Of a stretch of DNA of 63,790 bases, positions 16,504 through 24,742 are shown one piece after another; within the stretch, counting starts at the first letter, position 1; every line of letters starts with the position of its first letter. The position numbers and the translations under genes are program-made. The notes under the pieces were generated by a model. It did no database searches. It was not told the origin of the DNA and saw only the letters and a program-made list of their open reading frames with translations. Source of the DNA: Candidatus Latescibacterota bacterium (lineage in GTDB: Bacteria; Latescibacterota; UBA2968; UBA8231); assembly GCA_007571365.1 (NCBI GenBank), contig RKRN01000139.1, positions 1-63,790 on the forward strand. Direction: 5' to 3'.

Positions 16504-19035
16504 TTAGCACGACATTTCTTCCAAACCGGCTTCTGCAAGCGCCCCGAGTAGCGGCGGTACGCCAAAGAACACCAAACTCAACGCAGTCGGGTGCATAGCC
16601 ACCGCGCCGCGGTAATCCGGGTGGTCACTCCAGTCCTGTTGGGCGATCAATTCGGCGAGTACGGCGCGCCCCACCTCCAGATAGCCCCGCTCGCCAGTCA
16701 GCCGCCACGCGTACGCCAGCCAGCCGCAGAGCACGCCGTGGTAGCTTTGGGCGCAGGCAAACTCGGCGTCAAAAACACCGCGGCCGCCGCAAAACCAATC
16801 GACGGCCCGCACGAACACCTCGGCCACATCCGCGCGCCCGGTCATCCTGTGGAGCCGCTCCAGCCCGACCAGCAAATAGTGCGTCTGATAGCCCTTTTGC
16901 TCCTCATAGGGCAATACCCGCTTTAATGCAGTAAAGCTCCCCCGCAGCGCGAGGAATTCTTCGTCGCTAAACGGGACCGCCGCACCCATTTCCACCGCCA
17001 GCGTAGTGCCCTCAGTGGCCATGCCATACGGCCCTTGGTCGGGCAGCTTGGCTTCTGTGGATACTTGGAAGCGCTTGTGCCAACTGCCGTCTTCGTTTTG
17101 GCCGCGCGCCACGGCGTCGTACACTTCTTCGGCGCGGCGCATAAAACGCGCTTCGCCGGTCAATTCGTACAGGTAGAGCAAGCCCCGCAGCGCGTTGGCG
17201 ATGGAGCGCAAGCTGAAGCTGTAGCGCGGGTCCTCGCTCCAGCGGTAGCGGAGAAAAAATTCCCCGGCCTCGCGCAAGATCTCCCGCGCCCGCTCGTCGC
17301 CGCTTGCGTAGTAGTAATCCACCCAGTTGTCGATGAAAGTGTGTGAAGCGCATGGCTCGTCGCCAAAGTGGTCCATGCTGTGGCGGAAACAGCCGCCGAC
17401 CATGTAGGGCCGAAACGGGTGATAGTGGCAGGTATCTACGTCCAGCGAGTGCCGGGTCATGGCCTCGCCGAGCGCGTAGTAGCGGCCCTCACCCGTGCGC
17501 AAATACTGCAACCACACGGCGTGGCGCGGGTCCCATTCACTGTTGCACCAACCCCAGCGGCCCTTGAAGCGCCAGCCGCCCTCGCTCTCCTCCCAAGTAG
17601 CCATCACGTCGCCCCAATCGAAAAAGCCCTTCCAGCGATAGCGCTCGATATGCCTTTCCAGCCAAGCGACAAAGCCCGTCAACATGCGGTCCGAGCGCGG
17701 GAACCCCGCACCCGTTGCCAAGCCGCCGACCGCCTCGCTCTGCACCACCCACTCCGGCTCCACGCTCACCTGTGGCGGGTGCAAAAGCCCCGGCAACCGC
17801 TCATCGTCGTGGGCACCAGCGCGAAAAAAGTCGACGAAAAACTCGCTGCTTTTGGCCGTGCCCGTGCCGTCGGCATAGACCCCTTCGCCCTCGTGCCAAG
17901 CTACTTCCTCGGCGTAGCGTTTGCAGCTAAGCCGCCGGCCCGCCGGGTCGCGCCAAAAAAAGACGTCAATGCCTTGCGCGCCTAAGCCGAGGGCCTTGGG
18001 GTACTCTTCGGCCATGTAGCGCAGTGCGACGCCGACGCCGACGCGGCCGTTCTCGGCGCAAATCCAGCCGGCGGCGCGTTCACCCTCGGCCCGCACAGTG
18101 CGCTCAACGCCTTCGTATTCCTCCCAACAGAAGTGATTGTCCTGCCGCTGCGAGAGCAAGGCGTAGCGCTCGGGGACCCAAGGGCCTGCTAGGATCCGCC
18201 CGGCCCCAACGCGCCAAGTTCCGCTGCCTGTGGACCAAATGGGGACGCGCAGGCCCAACTCCTCCACCTCGGTCTCGCGCGGATTGCAGGTGACGATCAC
18301 CGTGTGTACCACCCGCACCTGCGCCTTACCAGCATAGGCGTAGATCCGGGTCGCAAAGCGCAGCGGGCGGTAGCCCGCGTAGTGGTGCATGGGCGCGGTG
18401 GATTCATAGGCCCCGCGGCAGCAAAGTACCGCCCGCAAGGGACCGGCTTCTTCGATCTCGACCGCGTATTCCTCCGCGCCCGCGGACGCCAGACAGAGCC
18501 CCCCCATGCCGTAGATGCGCCGCTGCGTTCCGCCGGCGAACTCGGACTCGGAAATTTTGGCCCAAGCGTCGCCGCCGCCCCGCGGTGCAACTTCGGCCGC
18601 GGCGACAAACGATCCTTCAATTCGATCGCCTAGTTCTACCCCGTCAAAAAGCGCGAATGTCTTTTTGCCAATGCCAAAGCGCAGCGGGCCAGTACACACC
18701 TCAAAGCGATCTTTCCGCTCGGCGATTTCCACGCCGCGGCCGGCGTCCGCGGCTTTTTGGTCTGTGTATTTCAAGCTGTACACGACCTCTTGCCCCGCTG
18801 CTACATCGGCCTGAAAATCCACCAAGACCCACTTCGCGCTGCCGTCCGGCCAGTGGCCCAAGGCCCGTAGCTGCACTGGGACCTCCCGACCCCGTGCGTC
18901 CTGCAAACACAGGTGTTCCACGCCTGCTACGGCTCCTAGGGGTAAGGGCACGCCCCTAGTCAGGGGGTACTTGCAGCGGGTAATGCCCGCGGTCTCTTTT
19001 ACTTTTAAGGCTATGCCTTCGTCGGGTATGCTCAC
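16504..19035 (-). CDS. Exo-rhamnogalacturonan-lyase-like protein (PcRGLX/YetA, PL26-type)
   Basis: 843 residues from GTG at 19035, set by AAGGAGAAG just upstream; a longer open frame exists but lacks a ribosome site. The three-part build of the PcRGLX/YetA family is recognisable: an N-terminal RIFT-barrel-like beta domain (PLTRGVPLPLGAV near 20, PDGSAKWVLVDFQ near 60), a middle beta-sandwich with many aromatic residues, and a C-terminal alpha/alpha-toroid (HSMDHFGDEPCASHTFIDNW near 560). Members remove unsaturated units from rhamnogalacturonan or related acidic glycans. No signal peptide follows the chosen start. It leads an operon with the sulfatase and diverges from the GH88 gene. Confidence 0.75.
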   Translation of the reverse strand: MSIPDEGIALKVKETAGITRCKYPLTRGVPLPLGAVAGVEHLCLQDARGREVPVQLRALGHWPDGSAKWVLVDFQADVAAGQEVVYSLKYTDQKAADAGRGVEIAERKDRFEVCTGPLRFGIGKKTFALFDGVELGDRIEGSFVAAAEVAPRGGGDAWAKISESEFAGGTQRRIYGMGGLCLASAGAEEYAVEIEEAGPLRAVLCCRGAYESTAPMHHYAGYRPLRFATRIYAYAGKAQVRVVHTVIVTCNPRETEVEELGLRVPIWSTGSGTWRVGAGRILAGPWVPERYALLSQRQDNHFCWEEYEGVERTVRAEGERAAGWICAENGRVGVGVALRYMAEEYPKALGLGAQGIDVFFWRDPAGRRLSCKRYAEEVAWHEGEGVYADGTGTAKSSEFFVDFFRAGAHDDERLPGLLHPPQVSVEPEWVVQSEAVGGLATGAGFPRSDRMLTGFVAWLERHIERYRWKGFFDWGDVMATWEESEGGWRFKGRWGWCNSEWDPRHAVWLQYLRTGEGRYYALGEAMTRHSLDVDTCHYHPFRPYMVGGCFRHSMDHFGDEPCASHTFIDNWVDYYYASGDERAREILREAGEFFLRYRWSEDPRYSFSLRSIANALRGLLYLYELTGEARFMRRAEEVYDAVARGQNEDGSWHKRFQVSTEAKLPDQGPYGMATEGTTLAVEMGAAVPFSDEEFLALRGSFTALKRVLPYEEQKGYQTHYLLVGLERLHRMTGRADVAEVFVRAVDWFCGGRGVFDAEFACAQSYHGVLCGWLAYAWRLTGERGYLEVGRAVLAELIAQQDWSDHPDYRGAVAMHPTALSLVFFGVPPLLGALAEAGLEEMSC

Positions 19036-19164
19036 GGGACTTCTCCTTGGTTTCGCCTGTGCGGCGAGGGAAGATAAGCAAGCGACCCACGCCCACCAAC
19101 CTGCATTGACCCACCGCCACGCCCCTCCTATCTTCTCGCTGCCCAAACCAGAGGAACCGCTACT

Positions 19165-20538
19165 GTGAAACCAGACCAAGACCTGAACGCCCAACAGCTT
19201 CTTCCGGCAATCCGGCGCTTTTTAGCCCTTACCGGCCCCAAGATCCTCGATCTAGACAGCACCTGGGACCCAGAGCGCGGCACCCCAGTTTTCACCCAGC
19301 AGGGTCGCTACACCACCCGCGGCTGGACCGAGTGGACCCAAGGCTTCCAGTACGGCTGCGCCATACTGCAGTACGACATGACCGCTGACGCGCACTTTCT
19401 CGCGCTCGGCCGCGACCGCACCATCGCACAGATGGCGCCGCACGTTTCGCATGTCGGCGTCCACGACCACGGCTTCAACAACCTTTCCACCTATGGCAAT
19501 TTGCGCCGCCTGATGCTAGAAGGCCGCATTCCGCACGACCAGCGCGAGCTGGATTTCTACGAACTAGCCATCAAGCTATCGGGCGCCATACAGGCCGCCC
19601 GCTGGACTGAGACTGCCTATGGCACCGGCTTTATCCACTCCTTCAACGGCCCGCATTCGCTTTTTTCCGATACCATGCGCTCGCTGCGCATCTTGGGGAC
19701 CGCACACCAGCTAGGCCACGTGCTGATGGGCGAAGGCGACGAGCGCATCAGCCTGCTCGGTCGCTTGATCGAACACGCCCAGACCAACGCCCGTTTCAAC
19801 GTCTATTATGGCGAGGGCCGCGATGCGTTTGACGCGCCCGGCCGCGTGGTCCACGAATCCATCTTCAACACCCGCGACGGCCAGTACCGCTGCCCCAGCA
19901 CCCAACAGGGCTACACTCCGTTTTCGACTTGGACGCGCGGGCTGTCGTGGGTGCTGTTGGGCTACGCCGAGCAGCTAGAGTATTTCGCCGCGCTCAGCGA
20001 AGCCGACGTCGAGCCTTTCGCTACCAAGGCCGACCTCGTGCAAACTATGGAAGAAGCCGCCTTAGCCACCGCTGAATTCCACATTGCCAACAGCTTTGCC
20101 GACGGCGTGCCGTTTTGGGACACCGGGGCCCCCGGAGTCGCCGCCTTTGGCGCAATAACCGGCCAGCCCTCCGACCCGTACAACGACAGCGAGCCGCTCG
20201 ACAGTTCGGCGGCGGCCATTTGCGGCCAAGGATATTTGCGCTTGGGCAATTACTATTGCTCCAAGGGGGACGCAGCGAGAGGGACGCGCTATCGCGCCGC
20301 GGCCTTCACCATTGCCCGCGCCCTCCTAGCGGAACCGTACCTCGCCGTCGATCCCCAACACCAAGGCATCACCCTCCACGCGATCTACCATCGTCCCAAT
20401 GGCTGGGACTACGTGCCCCAAGGGCGTGCCATTCCGTGCGGCGAGGCGGCCATGTGGGGCGACTACCACACCATGGAACTGATGAACCTGATCAAACGCG
20501 AAGCCGAAAACGCTCCTTATCCACTCTTCTTTCAGTAG
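19165..20538 (+). CDS. GH88-family unsaturated glucuronyl/galacturonyl hydrolase
   Basis: 457 residues from a GTG preceded by GAGG. GH88 features: WTEWTQGFQYG near 52, HDHGFNNLSTYGN near 97 (the Asp corresponds to a catalytic position), TPFSTWTRGLSWVLLGY near 252, LDSSAAAICGQGYL near 350 and AAMWGDYHTMELM near 432. Such enzymes hydrate the double bond left by polysaccharide lyases and release an unsaturated uronic acid. This fits the divergent lyase-like gene 129 nt away. The enolase-superfamily gene follows after 12 nt. No signal peptide is visible, so it likely works on imported oligosaccharides. Confidence 0.82.
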   Translation: MKPDQDLNAQQLLPAIRRFLALTGPKILDLDSTWDPERGTPVFTQQGRYTTRGWTEWTQGFQYGCAILQYDMTADAHFLALGRDRTIAQMAPHVSHVGVHDHGFNNLSTYGNLRRLMLEGRIPHDQRELDFYELAIKLSGAIQAARWTETAYGTGFIHSFNGPHSLFSDTMRSLRILGTAHQLGHVLMGEGDERISLLGRLIEHAQTNARFNVYYGEGRDAFDAPGRVVHESIFNTRDGQYRCPSTQQGYTPFSTWTRGLSWVLLGYAEQLEYFAALSEADVEPFATKADLVQTMEEAALATAEFHIANSFADGVPFWDTGAPGVAAFGAITGQPSDPYNDSEPLDSSAAAICGQGYLRLGNYYCSKGDAARGTRYRAAAFTIARALLAEPYLAVDPQHQGITLHAIYHRPNGWDYVPQGRAIPCGEAAMWGDYHTMELMNLIKREAENAPYPLFFQ

Positions 20539-20550
20539 CGGAGACCTGCC

Positions 20551-21696
20551 GTGAAAATCACTGCCATCACCCCCATCATCGCCCGCTTTGGCAACCGCCC
20601 CCGCGTCTTGGTCAAAGTCGAGACCGACGAGGGCATCACCGGCTGGGGCGAAACCTACTCCATTGGCCCCGACCTCGCTGTCGGCCCCACGGTTGATTAT
20701 TGCTTTGAGCTCATCAAGGGCGTTGACCCTCGGCGGATCGAGTTCATCATGATGAAGCTGCACCAGCAGTTCCGCTTTCCACCGGGCGGGATCGGCCTGT
20801 CGGCCATCTCTGGTATCGACCACGCGCTGTGGGACATCTCCGGCAAAGCCGCCGGCGTCCCGGTCTATCAGCTCTTGGGCGGCCACGCCCGCGACCGGGT
20901 GCGCGTCTATCGCTCCATCGGCGGCCGCGACGGCAAAGAGGCCGCCGACCAAGCTCGGCGTCTGCACGAGGCGCATGGCTTCACGGCCTTCAAAACTAGC
21001 CCCTATCGGCTCGACCCAGACGCCCATCGCTGGGGCCGCGTCTGCTCCGAGGCGACCAAGTATTTTGAAGAATTGCGCGTCAACTGCCCCGGCGACTGGG
21101 AGTTCGCCTTCGACCCACACGCCAAAATTTTCGAGCCGATTCGCGCCTTGCAGCTGGCCAACGCCCTCGCACCGTACGATCCTTTTTTCTACGAAGAGCC
21201 TCTGCGCCCCGAGCACATTCCCGCGTGGGCCAGCCTCAAGTCGCAAATGCAGGTGCCGTTGGCCACCGGCGAGAGCCTCTACGCCCGCTTTGAATTTCTC
21301 AACTTAATCGCCAACCAAGGTGCCGACATCATCCAACCCGACATCTGCGTCTGCGGCGGCTTGCTCGAAATGCACAAGATCAACGCCCTTGCCGAAGCTC
21401 ACTACATCAGCATCGCCCCGCACAATCCCATGGGGCCGTTGGCGACTGCCGTCAACCTGCACTTCTGCGCCTCGGCACCCAATTTCAAAATTCTCGAATA
21501 CCTGCTGCCGACCGAATCCGAGTGGAACGACTGGGTTGACGAACCCTATTTGCCCAAAGACGGCTACTTGGAACTGCGGCCTGACCGGCCGGGGCTAGGG
21601 GTTGAGATCAACGAAGAAGCCTTCGCCGACAACGAATACATCCATTGGGAACGCTCCAGCCCGACGCGCCCCGACGGCTCAACCGGGTACATCTAA
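20551..21696 (+). CDS. Mandelate racemase/muconate-lactonizing enzyme family dehydratase (galactonate dehydratase-like)
   Basis: 381 residues from GTG with GGAG upstream. It has the capping domain (VETDEGITGWGETYS near 27) and the TIM barrel of the enolase superfamily. Ligand positions visible are Asp in FAFDPHAK near 188, Glu in YEEPLRPE near 214 and Glu in LATGESLYA near 240, with His in IAPHNPMGP near 292. The catalytic His after the first ligand and the terminal NPMGP pattern resemble D-galactonate or related acid-sugar dehydratases. It would produce a 2-keto-3-deoxy sugar acid from a product of the GH88 pathway. The next gene overlaps by 1 nt (TAATG). Confidence 0.85.
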   Translation: MKITAITPIIARFGNRPRVLVKVETDEGITGWGETYSIGPDLAVGPTVDYCFELIKGVDPRRIEFIMMKLHQQFRFPPGGIGLSAISGIDHALWDISGKAAGVPVYQLLGGHARDRVRVYRSIGGRDGKEAADQARRLHEAHGFTAFKTSPYRLDPDAHRWGRVCSEATKYFEELRVNCPGDWEFAFDPHAKIFEPIRALQLANALAPYDPFFYEEPLRPEHIPAWASLKSQMQVPLATGESLYARFEFLNLIANQGADIIQPDICVCGGLLEMHKINALAEAHYISIAPHNPMGPLATAVNLHFCASAPNFKILEYLLPTESEWNDWVDEPYLPKDGYLELRPDRPGLGVEINEEAFADNEYIHWERSSPTRPDGSTGYI

Positions 21697-22235
21697 TGCT
21701 CAGCCGCGACCACACCGCGCTCGTCCTCATCGACATTCAGGGCAAGTTGGCCGCGCTGATGCACGAACGCGAGGTGCTCTACCGCCAACTCCAGATTCTC
21801 GTTCAAGGCGTGCAGATCCTCAAGTTGCCCATCCTATGGCTAGAGCAGTATCCCAAAGGGCTTGGCCCCACCATTGCCGAGGTCGCCGACCTGCTCTCCG
21901 GCCAAGAGCCATTGGCCAAGACCTGCTTTAGTGCCTGCGGCCTCAGTGCTTTCCAAACCCAGTTGCGCCAGAGCGGTCGCCGCCAGCTTCTCCTAGCCGG
22001 CATCGAGAGCCACATCTGCGTCTATCAGACGGCCCGCGACTTGCTGGACTCAGGCTACCAAGTCGAAGTCGTGGCCGACGCCGTCTCCTCGCGCACCGCC
22101 GAGAACAAGGCGTTGGGGCTGCAAAAAATGGCGTCCGCTGGTGCACAGATTACCGCGGTAGAAATGTGCCTATTTGAATTGCTACAGGCGGCGGCGACGG
22201 CCGAGTTCAAGCAAATTGCCGCCCTGGTCAAGTGA
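21696..22235 (+). CDS. Isochorismatase-family cysteine hydrolase
   Basis: 179 residues from ATG overlapping the previous stop. The catalytic triad of the family is visible: Asp in ALVLIDIQGKL near 14, Lys in LAKTCFSACG near 77 and Cys in GIESHICVYQTARDL near 112. Substrate is not predictable; members hydrolyse small amides or esters such as nicotinamide or carbamoyl compounds. Translational coupling to the dehydratase suggests the same pathway. No further genes of the plus-strand operon follow; the next 350 nt hold only short frames. Confidence 0.85.
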   Translation: MLSRDHTALVLIDIQGKLAALMHEREVLYRQLQILVQGVQILKLPILWLEQYPKGLGPTIAEVADLLSGQEPLAKTCFSACGLSAFQTQLRQSGRRQLLLAGIESHICVYQTARDLLDSGYQVEVVADAVSSRTAENKALGLQKMASAGAQITAVEMCLFELLQAAATAEFKQIAALVK

Positions 22236-22396
22236 ATGGTGCTGTTTCTTCCGAGGAATAGTGTTGTCTCTGCGAGGTAACAGCACGGCCTATATGCCGC
22301 ATAACACTACCAGAGGGAACGGTTGGTAGATTACAGCATGGCCTGACTTTTGCATGTAGAGGCTATCGCTTACATTTGCCAATGGAGGAACTTCTG

Positions 22397-22525
22397 GTGA
22401 CTGAGCAGCCGCCCAATCCCGCCCTGCCTACGGAATTTACCCTCGTTGTTCAAGACATCCGCCAAATACACGAGCGCATCAACGGCTTAACCAAACAGCT
22501 CGATTCGCGCTGGGGTAGTGTTTGA
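22397..22525 (+). CDS. Short ORF, possibly an N-terminal gene remnant
   Basis: 42 residues from GTG at 22397 with GGAGG 8 nt upstream (an ATG at 22382 is also in frame). The product reads MTEQPPNPALP, then IRQIHERINGLTKQLDSR, a short amphipathic helix like the coiled-coil start of longer nuclease-type accessory proteins, then stops at once. It may be a real small protein or the front of a truncated gene. It is the only coding-like signal in the 350 nt between 22236 and 22585. Confidence 0.3.
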   Translation: MTEQPPNPALPTEFTLVVQDIRQIHERINGLTKQLDSRWGSV

Positions 22526-22585
22526 AATCGGAGGCGGTCTTTTTGGGCACCTACTACCTAAATTCCCGAAGTATAGGAGCCAAAG

Positions 22586-22795
22586 ATGGCTAAAATTATA
22601 TCTTCTCAAGAGCAATCATCGTTTGAAGTTATCGTGGAAGCCGAAACTCTGAACGAGGCAATAAAAGAAGCTGCGTCATTGGCAGATGATGTAAAGACGC
22701 ATGGATATGTAATTTTCCAAGTAGTGGAAGAACTTTTCGGAAACAGAGATAATACCCGGCAATGGCGTCTCAAGTGGTACGGAAAGGAACGTTAG
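22586..22795 (+). CDS. Small hypothetical protein
   Basis: 69 residues with TAGGAG 6 nt before the ATG. The sequence is acidic and predicted mostly helical (AETLNEAIKEAASLADDVK), with a basic aromatic end (WRLKWYGKER). Codon use is more AT-rich than in the flanking metabolic genes, consistent with acquired DNA. I do not recognise the family. It lies just before the decayed IS982 transposase in the accessory island. Confidence 0.5.
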   Translation: MAKIISSQEQSSFEVIVEAETLNEAIKEAASLADDVKTHGYVIFQVVEELFGNRDNTRQWRLKWYGKER

Positions 22796-22858
22796 TGGGT
22801 GCCCCATTAAAAGCAACCACTATCCTATCATCTTTTTCGCCCTTAGCCGTGGCCGTGC

Positions 22859-23487
22859 TCAAACTCTAAGGTCGCGTCTTAGTTGTTGGCTCAACTTGCA
22901 GGACAGGTAGCCTCGGTTGGCGACCGGCTTGCCAAACAGGCCCTGCACCCAGCCGGGTACGGGGGTTCGATCATCGACGTTGCCTGAGGTCAGGGGCTCC
23001 CTGAGCAGTTGGCCTTGGTCATTGATGACTAGAGGGAGCTTGAAGTAAAAAACCAACCGGTGGTGCTTTTGCCCCATGGGGGGCGTCGGCAAACAGCCGA
23101 TGCTGCTGCCGACGCCGGGGATGACACACGGCTAACGGCGTCGAGTCAATAAACGAAAGACAAGGCCCTTGGCCATACCGCAGATAGGCGCATAACGGCA
23201 TCCAGGCCGAAGGGATCAGTTCAACGAAGCGTCCATAGCTGACTAAGCCGGGAAAAGCCCCGCGCAGATGCGGACCGACAGGCTGCTGGTAGAAGGCTTT
23301 GAAAGGTCGATAGGGGGACGGATGAAACAGAATCAACCGCGTCCTAATCTCACTCAAGCACAGCCGACCCGCCCGCCGCCGCCGGCCAGAGCCGGTCGTT
23401 CGCTGGGGGCGGAACCACGCGCCCTCAAAGGCTGGGCAAAAATCATCGACATGGCAAAACAGTTCAACTTCTTCGCTCGTCCTAAGC
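22859..23487 (-). pseudogene. Decayed IS982-family transposase
   Basis: Two minus-strand frames together read as an IS982-type DDE transposase. The upstream frame has LFCHVDDFCPAF, LILFHPSPYRPFKAFY and FIDSTPLAVCHPRR (first Asp). The downstream frame has VFYFKLPLVINDQGQLL, LTSGNVDDRTPVPG (second Asp) and ANRGYLSCKLSQ. The frames change between about 23060 and 23095, a frameshift. The product ends near 22859, well short of the roughly 290 residues of the family, so the third catalytic residue is missing. No start codon precedes the conserved N-terminus in frame. I could not define terminal inverted repeats. Confidence 0.8.
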
Positions 23488-23640
23488 TCATCCCAAGAAC
23501 CGCTCCCGATACTCTCGATCAAATTCTCCACTGCCATCGTCGATCCGCACCATCTGCATCCCCGGCAAGAAGCCCACCCGCTTGCCAGCGGTGAAATCGC
23601 CGCAGTAACTGCCGTCGGGCCCACATGCTCCGTCCATTTG
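23488..23640 (-). pseudogene. C-terminal fragment of an enolase-superfamily gene (duplicate of 24743-25993)
   Basis: The minus strand encodes GPDGSYCGDFTAGK, GFLPGMQM, then EFDREYRERFLG and a stop at 23488-23490. This matches the C-terminus of the intact protein at 24743-25993 (APDGGYRGDFTAGK, GFSPGMDL, EFDREYRERFPE) with one residue gap. Only about 45 residues of homology remain and the upstream frame carries unrelated sequence. The fragment abuts the decayed IS982 gene and is separated from its paralog by the Panacea pair. Confidence 0.75.
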
Positions 23641-23725
23641 GGTCTGATCCGCATCGGCCAATGGGCTGACCGCATGAGGCAGTCTTTTAGAATTGACACG
23701 GTTTTCGTTTATTGGTACCTAACTA

Positions 23726-23747
23726 TATACACCCTTTATACACCCTT
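23726..23747 (+). repeat. Two tandem 11-bp repeats upstream of the Panacea gene
   Basis: TATACACCCTT occurs at 23726-23736 and again, perfectly and directly adjoining, at 23737-23747, ending 16 nt before the Panacea start codon. Tandem sites at this distance are typical of autoregulated toxin-antitoxin operators, which is the role I infer. A TTGACA at 23693-23698 lies upstream but has no convincing -10 partner. Confidence 0.55.
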
Positions 23748-23763
23748 TTCCTAAAGATGCCCT

Positions 23764-24336
23764 ATGGAAAACTTGCGCTTTAATCTCCGAAAGGTCTCCG
23801 AACTGGCCGTTGTGTTGTTGCGTACGGCCGGCGGTTCGATGGAGTATATCAAGCTCATAAAGCTAATGTACTTGGTGGACCGCGCGGCACTGAACGAGCG
23901 AGGATGGCCGATTTCTACCGATATCTATGTGTCGATGGCTCATGGTCCCGTTTTAAGCCGAACCTATGACCTTATTCGAGAGCCACCGTGGCCGGAGCGT
24001 GAATCAGTTTGGCAGAGCCATATCCGCCGAAAGGGGACCTATCATATAGAACTGGCACAAGAGCCCCTGACGATTGAGGCAATGTCGGAAAACGAGATCG
24101 ACATCGCTCAAGAGGTGGTAGCACATTTTGGCAGTTGGCCTTGGCAAGAATTGGTCCAATATACCCACGATCATCTTCCCGAATGGCAAGACCCCGGTGC
24201 CGATCCTGTGGGGCCAGCTAGTCGGCCGTTGCCCCTAGAGGACATTCTCACTGCCTTGGGAAAAGAGGACGATTATATACAGGAAGTCGTAGCGCGCGTA
24301 AAGGTGAGCAATCAACTCGACGAGTGGCTTTCATAG
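23764..24336 (+). CDS. Panacea-domain (GepA/SocA-like, DUF4065) protein, putative antitoxin
   Basis: 190 residues. Family landmarks: KVSELAVVLLRTAG near 10, EYIKLIKLMYLVDRAALNERGWPIS near 28-52 and VSMAHGPVLSRTYDLIR near 58. This is the Panacea fold, shared by SocA and phage GepA proteins, which serves as an antitoxin module paired with many unrelated toxins. The stop overlaps the start of the next gene by 1 nt (TAGTG), so the pair is translationally coupled. Base composition is lower in GC than the neighbouring catabolic genes, in keeping with transfer. Confidence 0.8.
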   Translation: MENLRFNLRKVSELAVVLLRTAGGSMEYIKLIKLMYLVDRAALNERGWPISTDIYVSMAHGPVLSRTYDLIREPPWPERESVWQSHIRRKGTYHIELAQEPLTIEAMSENEIDIAQEVVAHFGSWPWQELVQYTHDHLPEWQDPGADPVGPASRPLPLEDILTALGKEDDYIQEVVARVKVSNQLDEWLS

Positions 24337-24701
24337 TGTTGAAGGCTGGATCGATTCTACGCATGACCGCACAACCTTTTCGGCTGTTCCTAATTTTGAC
24401 CGATCCTTCCCTTGCTCAGGAGGTACTGGTGGCAGTGTTGCACCCGCTCTATGAAGACGACGAAGGTGAGGATGTAGTCATTATAGAGCCGACCTGCTTG
24501 CCTTCTACGAACCGCACCCATTTTATCCACGATGCCCGCATTGCACCCGTAAAAAAATTAATTGACCGCATGGTACTCCGGCAGATCAAGGAAGCAGGCA
24601 ATCTTTCCCGAGATGATCTGTCTCATATAAGAGACGCACTGAGCCGCTCGCCCGAAGCGAGCCGCTCAGTCAAAATATGGTTGCGTCAATACACGAGTTG
24701 A
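24336..24701 (+). CDS. Partner of the Panacea gene, putative toxin with PemK-like barrel features
   Basis: 121 residues from GTG at 24336, overlapping the Panacea stop by one base (a GTG at 24324 is also possible). The first half alternates short beta strands (GSILRM, FRLFLILTD, VLVAVLHPLYE, EDVVIIEP) followed by THFIHDARIAPV; the second half is helical. The order GSIL - LFLILTDP - strands - conserved H..HDARI resembles small PemK/MazF-like SH3-barrel proteins found beside antitoxins, but similarity is weak and I call the toxin role from position. The gene ends 41 nt before the convergent enolase-superfamily gene. Confidence 0.55.
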   Translation: MLKAGSILRMTAQPFRLFLILTDPSLAQEVLVAVLHPLYEDDEGEDVVIIEPTCLPSTNRTHFIHDARIAPVKKLIDRMVLRQIKEAGNLSRDDLSHIRDALSRSPEASRSVKIWLRQYTS

Positions 24702-24742
24702 GGCCTCCATCGACGTCACAGTAGGCCATTCGTCGAATCGTC

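Noticed and set aside
20326-21246. 306-codon minus-strand open frame across the GH88 and dehydratase genes
   Set aside because: Both plus-strand genes carry clear catalytic motifs here; the opposite frame is low-complexity shadow sequence.
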